Below, piece by piece: positions 58,533-64,000 of a stretch of DNA of 64,000 bases (its first letter is position 1; each line of letters opens with the position of its first letter). The notes below the pieces were generated by a model. The model was not told the DNA's origin. It made no database searches and was given only the letters and a program-made list of their open reading frames with translations. The position numbers were made by a program, and so were the translations under genes. Source of the DNA: Companilactobacillus alimentarius DSM 20249 (GTDB lineage: Bacteria; Bacillota; Bacilli; Lactobacillales; Lactobacillaceae); the NCBI RefSeq assembly GCF_002849895.1, contig NZ_CP018867.1, positions 992,001-1,056,000 on the forward strand, read 5' to 3'.

Positions 58533-59641
58533 CATTGGCCCCTTGTAATTTCCATTGGAGATAGGCATAAATAAATGGATCTAAATCTCCATCCATAACT
58601 GCTTGACCATTACCAGTTTCATAGTTAGAACGATGATCCTTAACCATTGTGTAAGGATGGAATACGTAAGAACGTATCTGCGAACCCCATCCGATATCCT
58701 TTTGTTCACCTTGAATTTCAGCGTGCTTCTTAGCTTGTTCCTCTTCTTTTCTTTGGAAAAGTTTAGCTTTCAACATATTCATAGCCGTTTCTCGGTTTTG
58801 CAGTTGTGATCGCTGTGCCTGAGAACTAACGACGATTCCGGTTGGCAAATGAGTAATTCTAACCGCAGACGAGGTCTTATTGATATGCTGACCACCAGCA
58901 CCCGAAGATCTAAAGACATCCACTCTTAAATCATCATCATTGATTTCAACATGAATGCTGTCATCTAATTCTGGCATAACATCAACTGAAGCAAATGACG
59001 TATGACGTCTACCAGCGGAATCAAATGGTGAAATTCTAACTAGACGGTGCACGCCTCGTTCTGAGCGTAATAATCCATAAGCATTTTTTCCACGAATCAT
59101 CATTGAAACACTCTTAATGCCAGCTTCATCACCAGGTTGATAATCTTCTATCTCAACTGAAAAATTATGCTGTTCTGCCCAGCGCTGATACATTCGCAAA
59201 AGCATCGAACCCCAATCTTGAGATTCGGTCCCACCAGCACCAGGGTGGATCTCCATAATGGCATTATGTGCATCATACTGTTCAGACAATAACATCATTA
59301 ACTCATATGAACGAAGCTTTTGGGCTAGTTTAGACGAATCGTCTACCATTTGATTCATCAAATCCTCTTCGGGATCTTCCTGATAAAGTTCAGCGGAAAC
59401 TTTAATATCATCTAAGCTTTGACTAAGTTCCTTGAAATTATCATATTTATCTTTCATAGTCTTAGTTTCATCAATAACTTTTTGAGCCTTCTCATGATTA
59501 TCCCAGAAACCTGCTACGGTCATTTTAGCTTCATTCTCAGCAATACTTTCTTCCAAGGCATCTAAGTCAAAGAGACCCCCTGAATTGACTTATTTTGTTC
59601 TCCATCTCGGAAATCTTATTTTTAATCTCACCAAATTCCAT
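58522..59641 (-). CDS. prfB: Peptide chain release factor 2, with programmed +1 frameshift
   Basis: RF2 reads UGA and UAA stops. ATG at 59641 opens a 24-codon frame that ends at TGA (59569-59567). The slippery CTT-TGA-C site follows an internal Shine-Dalgarno AGGGGG (59581-59576), three bases before CTT. Shifting +1 joins the main frame, which has the release-factor core: GGQ in RSSGAGGQHINKTSSAVRITH and the recognition loop region. Without the shift only a short peptide is made; RF2 scarcity favours shifting, giving autoregulation. The shift site matches the classic E. coli and Bacillus arrangement. Confidence 0.97.
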
Positions 59642-59655
59642 ATAATCACCCTTAT

Positions 59656-59685
59656 AAAAAAAGCAGGCACAAGGCCCGCTTTTTT
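59656..59685 (-). terminator. Terminator after secA
   Basis: The outer stem AAAAAGC/GCTTTTT encloses GG...CC pairs, with T7 on the minus strand. It overlaps the last bases of secA. Confidence 0.8.
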
Positions 59686-62044
59686 ATCTTTCCATATTTT
59701 GTCTAATTTCGGCCTTCATGAATAGTCTTGTTACATCATATTCAATATCTGAAACCATTTCTTCAAACATACGATATCCTTCTTCTTGGTATTCAACCAA
59801 AGGATTCAATTGCCCATAACCACGTAGACCAATTGATTGACGTAATTGATCCATGGCATCAATATGATCAGTCCAATGTTCATCAACAACTCTTAAGATT
59901 ACAACCTTTTCAAATTCAAGCATTTGAGCGGGATCACCTAATTGTTGTTTCTTTTCTTCATAGTTTTTAGTAACAAAATCCATTAAATATTTAACAATAT
60001 CCTCAGGCTTCTTAAGCTGTAAGTCGACTGGAGAAATTTGATTATCGTTGACCAATGCGGATTTGGCAAAGTCAGAGATAGCTTCCAATTCCCAATCTTC
60101 TTGCTTACCTTGAGTATGAACATTTACTTGTGCCTGAATAGTGCGTTTAATCATCGGAAGCAATACACGATCAAGATCTTTATCTTCGGTAATAACTTCC
60201 ATTCTTTCTTTATAAATAACCTCACGTTGTTCACGCATAACGTCATCATATTGAAGAGTATTCTTACGTGTATCATAATTATTACCTTCAACACGCTTTT
60301 GAGCTGATTCAACTTGACGAGTCATCATCTTACTTTGAATGACAGCATCATCATCTTCAAGCTTCAAAGCTTTGAGTACATTCTTAATTCTCTCAGAACC
60401 GAATCGTTTCATCAAATCATCTTCAAGTGACATATAGAATTGTGTCACACCAGGATCACCTTGACGACCAGAACGTCCACGCAATTGATTATCAATACGA
60501 CGTGATTCATGACGCTCTGTACCTAAAACAGCTAAACCGCCTAATTCAACAACACCAGGTCCAAGTTTGATATCAGTACCACGACCAGCCATATTAGTAG
60601 CGATTGTAACGGCGCCACGTTGACCAGCATTCATGATAATTTCAGCTTCCTTAGCATGATTCTTAGCATTCAAAACTGCGTGGGGAATTCCCTCTTTATC
60701 CAATAATTTAGATAGATATTCAGAAGATTCAACCGCTACAGTACCAACTAAAATTGGCTGACCCTTTTCATGACGAGCCTTGATATCTTTCACTACTGCC
60801 GCAAATTTACTCTTCAAGGTTGGGTAAAGCAAATCATCTTTATCATCACGAATAACAGGCTTATTAGTAGGGATGGAAATAACTTCCATGTTATAAATTT
60901 CTCTAAACTCTTCTGCCTCAGTCTTTGCAGTACCAGTCATACCTGCCAATTTGTCATACATCCGGAAAAAGTTTTGATAAGTAATATTAGCCATGGTCTT
61001 AGTTTCATCCTGAATCTCTACACCTTCCTTAGCTTCAATAGCCTGGTGTAAACCATCAGAATAACGACGACCATCCATAACACGACCAGTAAATTGATCA
61101 ACAATCTTAACTTCACCATCTTGAACCACATAATCAATATCAAGACTCATGATAAAGTTAGCTCTCAAGGCTTGATCCAAATGATGATTAAGAACCGTAT
61201 TGTCAATATCATAGAGGTTATCAAGACCAAAATAATCTTCTGCTTTTCTAATTCCTGTTTCAGTTAAACTGATTGACTTTGTTGGCCAATCAATCTTGTA
61301 ATCATCTTTTTCAAGAGTTTTGGCAAAACGATCAGCACGAATATACATAGCGGTTGATTTCTCAGCAGCACCAGAAATAATCAATGGCGTTCTAGCCTCA
61401 TCAATTAAAATTGAATCAACCTCATCGACGATTGCATAGTGGAGAGGACGTTGAACCATTTGTTCTTTATAAACGACCATATTGTCACGCAAATAATCAA
61501 AACCAAGTTCACTATTTGTTGAATAAGTAACGTCACAATTATAAGCATCACGCTTCTCTTCTGAATCCATACTGTTAAGGTTCAAACCTACAGTAAGACC
61601 GAGCCACTTGTACAACTCGCCCATTTCTTTAGCATCACGACCAGATAAGTATTCATTGACAGTAACAACATGAACACCCTTGCCGGCTAAAGCATTCAGA
61701 TAAACAGGCAATGTAGCTGTCAAAGTTTTACCTTCACCAGTTTTCATTTCAGCAATGTTACCTTCATGTAAAGTGATACCACCGATTAATTGAACTCTAA
61801 ATGGATAAAGGCCCAATACTCTCTTGGCACCTTCACGAGCAGTAGCAAAAGCTTCAGGTAAAATATCATCCAACGTTTCACCATTAGCCAGTCTTTCTTT
61901 AAATTTAGGAGTCTTAGCTTGAAGTTCTTCATCAGAAAGTTTGCTATAAGCATCAGCATAACTTTCAATCTTATCGGCAATCTTGCCCATACGTTTGACT
62001 TCTCTTTTATCGCTTTCGACCCATCTTCTTAGCGGATTTGCCAT
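59684..62044 (-). CDS. secA: Preprotein translocase ATPase SecA
   Basis: 786 residues. SecA drives secreted proteins through SecYEG (SecG is encoded in this window). Walker A is [14 protein letters not shown], the DEAD-type box is [20 protein letters not shown], and the second helicase domain has [14 protein letters not shown] and [13 protein letters not shown]. The protein ends after [10 protein letters not shown], so it lacks the C-terminal Cys-rich zinc motif used for SecB binding. That is common in lactobacilli. Confidence 0.98.
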   Translation of the reverse strand: MANPLRRWVESDKREVKRMGKIADKIESYADAYSKLSDEELQAKTPKFKERLANGETLDDILPEAFATAREGAKRVLGLYPFRVQLIGGITLHEGNIAEMKTGEGKTLTATLPVYLNALAGKGVHVVTVNEYLSGRDAKEMGELYKWLGLTVGLNLNSMDSEEKRDAYNCDVTYSTNSELGFDYLRDNMVVYKEQMVQRPLHYAIVDEVDSILIDEARTPLIISGAAEKSTAMYIRADRFAKTLEKDDYKIDWPTKSISLTETGIRKAEDYFGLDNLYDIDNTVLNHHLDQALRANFIMSLDIDYVVQDGEVKIVDQFTGRVMDGRRYSDGLHQAIEAKEGVEIQDETKTMANITYQNFFRMYDKLAGMTGTAKTEAEEFREIYNMEVISIPTNKPVIRDDKDDLLYPTLKSKFAAVVKDIKARHEKGQPILVGTVAVESSEYLSKLLDKEGIPHAVLNAKNHAKEAEIIMNAGQRGAVTIATNMAGRGTDIKLGPGVVELGGLAVLGTERHESRRIDNQLRGRSGRQGDPGVTQFYMSLEDDLMKRFGSERIKNVLKALKLEDDDAVIQSKMMTRQVESAQKRVEGNNYDTRKNTLQYDDVMREQREVIYKERMEVITEDKDLDRVLLPMIKRTIQAQVNVHTQGKQEDWELEAISDFAKSALVNDNQISPVDLQLKKPEDIVKYLMDFVTKNYEEKKQQLGDPAQMLEFEKVVILRVVDEHWTDHIDAMDQLRQSIGLRGYGQLNPLVEYQEEGYRMFEEMVSDIEYDVTRLFMKAEIRQNMER

Positions 62045-62208
62045 ATTTATATATCTCTCCTAAGTGTAATAAACATACTCTTAATAGTAGCATTAATTTT
62101 TAAACTTTTAAACTCAATATCTTTGAAATAGACTTTTCAGGAATACAATGATACACCATTTTCTTATCTTATAGTATTAAGAATGCTTTACAAAGAAGAA
62201 TTGACCAC
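62045..62208. other. Leader of secA
   Basis: This stretch of about 160 bases upstream of secA is AT-rich. I could not place a convincing promoter or RNA structure, apart from the hpf terminator that begins beyond it. Confidence 0.3.
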
Positions 62209-62243
62209 AAAAAAAGCTGAAATCTTACTGATTTCAGCTTTTT
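62209..62243 (-). terminator. Terminator after hpf
   Basis: A 14-bp perfect stem (AAAAAGCTGAAATC with GATTTCAGCTTTTT), a five-base loop and a T7 run on the minus strand, 20 bases past the stop. Confidence 0.93.
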
Positions 62244-62263
62244 AGAACTGTTATTCATTTATT

Positions 62264-62812
62264 TTATTCATTAGTTTCAATCAAACCATATCTACCATCG
62301 TTACGCTTGTATACGATGCTTGCTCCATTTGTTTCTGAATCTTCAAAAATAAAGAATTCATGACCAAGCATTTCCATTTGTAAAACGGCTTCTTCAGCAT
62401 TCATTGGTTTCAATGACAAACGTTTTGTTCTTACGATTTGTGATTTATCTTCCTCAGTATCTTCAGATGTAACATCATTTAAAGGAATATCTCTAATGCT
62501 GCCACCTTCACGGCTCTTACGATTTACACGTGTCTTAAACTTCTTGATTTGTCTTTCAAGCTTATCAATTACAAGATCAATTCCGGCATATAAATCATCG
62601 TTTACTTCCTCAGCTCTCAATGTGATATATGGTAATGGAATAGTTACCTCAACCTTTGTACCTTTTGATGGATATGTTTTCAAATTTACATGAGCAATTG
62701 GATTGCTGTCATCGCTGAAATATTTTTCCATCTTTGAAATTCTTTTTTCAACATATTCGCGAATTGATGAAGTTACCTCAATATTTTCACCACGTACATT
62801 AATAGTTAACAT
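62264..62812 (-). CDS. hpf: Long-form ribosome hibernation promoting factor
   Basis: 182 residues. The N-terminal S30AE domain (LTINVRGENIEVTSSIREYVEKRISKMEKYF; core TSSIREYVEKRISKME) binds the ribosome decoding centre. The C-terminal domain (KRLSLKPMNAEEAVLQMEMLGHEFFIF) dimerises to form 100S particles. This length and domain pair define the long form of Firmicutes. It has its own promoter, overlapped by a perfect cre box, and a terminator, so it is a single-gene unit between secA and comFC. Confidence 0.97.
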   Translation of the reverse strand: MLTINVRGENIEVTSSIREYVEKRISKMEKYFSDDSNPIAHVNLKTYPSKGTKVEVTIPLPYITLRAEEVNDDLYAGIDLVIDKLERQIKKFKTRVNRKSREGGSIRDIPLNDVTSEDTEEDKSQIVRTKRLSLKPMNAEEAVLQMEMLGHEFFIFEDSETNGASIVYKRNDGRYGLIETNE

Positions 62813-62840
62813 AATAATCTCTCCTTCCGACGAGTAGGAA

Positions 62841-62869
62841 ATTAAAGAGCATCTTTACATCTCTTTAAT
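62841..62869. promoter_or_regulatory. Inverted repeat at the hpf transcription start
   Basis: ATTAAAGAG (62841-62849) and CTCTTTAAT (62861-62869) form a perfect 9-bp inverted repeat with an 11-base spacer. It spans the expected transcription start and the start of the leader RNA. It may be an operator or a 5' hairpin. Confidence 0.5.
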
Positions 62870-62872
62870 GCA

Positions 62873-62901
62873 ATTATAATATTCTTATGCCTTGTTGACA
62901 A
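62873..62901 (-). promoter_or_regulatory. hpf promoter
   Basis: On the minus strand TTGTCA, a 17-base spacer and a consensus TATAAT form a strong sigma-A promoter upstream of hpf. Confidence 0.85.
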
Positions 62902-62909
62902 CGTTTACA
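62896..62909 (-). promoter_or_regulatory. cre box (CcpA site) overlapping the hpf -35
   Basis: TGTAAACGTTGTCA on the minus strand fits the cre consensus TGTAANCGNTNNCA at every fixed position. Overlap with the -35 predicts repression by CcpA with HPr-Ser-P when preferred sugar is present. Confidence 0.85.
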
Positions 62910-63590
62910 CTATCTTGATAATGAAAACGTTGAAATATTTTGAAATCCTTGCTCTGAAAATATATCATGAGCATACATCAACGTACGCCCCGTCGTATAA
63001 ATATCATCCAATATTAAGATTCTCTGATTCCTTGGTATAAGATTGATTTCAGGCAAACCCAAAAAGGTTTGAGGCGTTCTCATTCTCTCTAAACGATTCT
63101 TCTGAGCTTGTGGCTTATCAGCATCAACTTTTACTAAAAGCTTTTTCAAATCAAAAATATCAGCATACAATTCATAAACGGGGTCAAAACCACGTTGCTG
63201 AAAGTGACCTCGACTAGCAGGAATATAAGTAATCACATCAAATTGATTTTTCAAAGACCAACTCTTAATATCTTGATAAAACAACTTTGCTAACAAGACA
63301 TCTCCATATCGTTTATACAGCTTGAAATAGCTGTGTATGAACTGATTATACTCAAACAAAGCTTGATGACAATTAATTTCTTGATATTTTTGCTCCCAAA
63401 TTTGACAATCAGAACAAATTTCAAAACTATCTGGCTTAAAACAATGAGGACAATTATTTCGACCTGCCAACGGCGACAGCTGTTCTCGACATAAATTACA
63501 AATATAGTTAGGGATTATTTCTTTAAATGAGAAAATTTCAGTTATTTTTAAATTATTTATTATCTCCATTCCGCAATTAAGACACCGCAT
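62910..63590 (-). CDS. comFC: ComFC competence protein, phosphoribosyltransferase-like
   Basis: About 226 residues. The N-terminus has cysteine pairs of a zinc finger (CLNCG, CNLCREQLSPL, CPHC, CSDC). The C-terminus has the phosphoribosyltransferase segment ILILDDIYTTGRTL. In Bacillus ComFC works with the ComFA helicase in DNA uptake. ATG at 63590 overlaps the comFA stop by one base (TGATG), and AGGTG lies five bases upstream. Confidence 0.93.
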   Translation of the reverse strand: MRCLNCGMEIINNLKITEIFSFKEIIPNYICNLCREQLSPLAGRNNCPHCFKPDSFEICSDCQIWEQKYQEINCHQALFEYNQFIHSYFKLYKRYGDVLLAKLFYQDIKSWSLKNQFDVITYIPASRGHFQQRGFDPVYELYADIFDLKKLLVKVDADKPQAQKNRLERMRTPQTFLGLPEINLIPRNQRILILDDIYTTGRTLMYAHDIFSEQGFQNISTFSLSR

Positions 63591-64000
63591 CACTTCACCT
63601 GCCGATTCAAATATGATATTTCCGCACAGGCTAAACGAATTTGCTGATTATAGTACTGATAATAAAAATGAACCTCATCGTCGAAGGAATCTTTGGCCCT
63701 TCCAGCTCGGCCAGCAATTTGAATTAAAGAGGTTTTGGAAAATTCTTTAGCATCAGCATTCAAAACTATAACCATAATCTTTTTAAAGGTTACTCCACGT
63801 TCCAGAATTGTTGTCGTCAAAATTGCTTGTACCTTGCGCTCACGAAACAGTTGAACTTTTTCTAGCCGTTGTTTATCCTGTGAACTCACCGATACAAAAC
63901 TCAATTGTGGATAAAACTTCTCTAATTTTTTAGCAAATGATCTCATCACAGGAATCGAAGGAAAGAAAATCATTACACGAACATTATTTTTTAAAATTTG
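63590..64000 (-). CDS. comFA: ComFA DNA-uptake helicase (C-terminal part; rest beyond window)
   Basis: The frame runs off the right edge of the window, so only the last 136 codons are visible. They belong to helicase domain two: FFPSIPVMRSFAKKLEKFYP, ILTTTILERGVTFKKIMVIVLNAD, and the arginine-finger region SLIQIAGRAGRAKDS. ComFA is the ATPase that helps pull single-stranded DNA into the cell during transformation. No defect is visible in this part. Confidence 0.93.
   Translation of the reverse strand, partial: QILKNNVRVMIFFPSIPVMRSFAKKLEKFYPQLSFVSVSSQDKQRLEKVQLFRERKVQAILTTTILERGVTFKKIMVIVLNADAKEFSKTSLIQIAGRAGRAKDSFDDEVHFYYQYYNQQIRLACAEISYLNRQVK

Overview
The window is a low-GC Firmicute chromosome segment from a lactic acid bacterium of the family Lactobacillaceae. 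The evidence is the gene order of two conserved blocks, the LPXTG and Cna-B surface protein, the HprK/CcpA-type signals, long-form HPF, a SecA without its zinc tail, and frequent TTG/GTG starts behind strong GGAGG ribosome binding sites. Malonate decarboxylase in such a genome fits Companilactobacillus-like species, but the genus is an inference. No phage, transposase, CRISPR array or rRNA was seen. One tRNA (Arg, CCG) is present.

Layout from left to right. Bases 1-3.6 kb hold the 3' part of an LPXTG adhesin and a convergent DUF2207 membrane protein. From 3.6 to 15.9 kb, all on the minus strand, is a housekeeping block: cggR-gap-pgk-tpiA-eno, then a Gfo/Idh oxidoreductase and a CLC chloride/proton exchanger, then secG-est-rnr-smpB. 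The cggR leader carries a CggR-type tandem operator behind a recognisable promoter. From 16.1 to 25.4 kb lie tRNA-Arg, an alpha/beta hydrolase and a complete biotin-independent malonate decarboxylase operon (mdcH-A-B-C-DE-G, minus strand). Divergent from the operon are a LysR regulator (mdcR) and a membrane acyltransferase-3-like gene. From 25.4 to 33.8 kb come clpP (with a CIRCE element), a TetR regulator with a divergent ABC exporter whose permease is cut by an in-frame TGA, an MFS exporter and an uncharacterised polytopic membrane protein.

From 33.8 to 42.4 kb (minus) are whiA-yvcK-rapZ, a short-chain dehydrogenase, and uvrA-uvrB. From 42.5 to 47.4 kb are a UMF1-type MFS protein, a phosphodiesterase-family protein, alpha-phosphoglucomutase and a small XRE regulator. 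From 47.5 to 64 kb (minus) is another conserved block: trxB-lgt-hprK, yvlD-like and pspC genes, phoU-pstB-pstB-pstA-pstC-pstS, phoR-phoP, prfB (with the programmed frameshift), secA, hpf, comFC and the 3' part of comFA.

How it works together: the glycolytic operon is probably sensed through CggR. Carbon control is represented by HprK and by a perfect cre box over the hpf promoter. Phosphate uptake (Pst) and sensing (PhoPR) are adjacent but have separate transcription signals. The malonate operon encodes every catalytic and cofactor-maturation function (MdcA, B, C, D+E fused, G, H) but no recognisable malonate permease. The neighbouring acyltransferase-like membrane gene shares an upstream 11-mer with the mdcH promoter region and lacks the family's usual TM1 histidine, so it is the most interesting unknown here. 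The conserved uvrBA-rapZ-yvcK-whiA-clpP-cggR neighbourhood known from other lactobacilli is interrupted by these accessory cassettes, and clpP is inverted relative to its usual neighbours.
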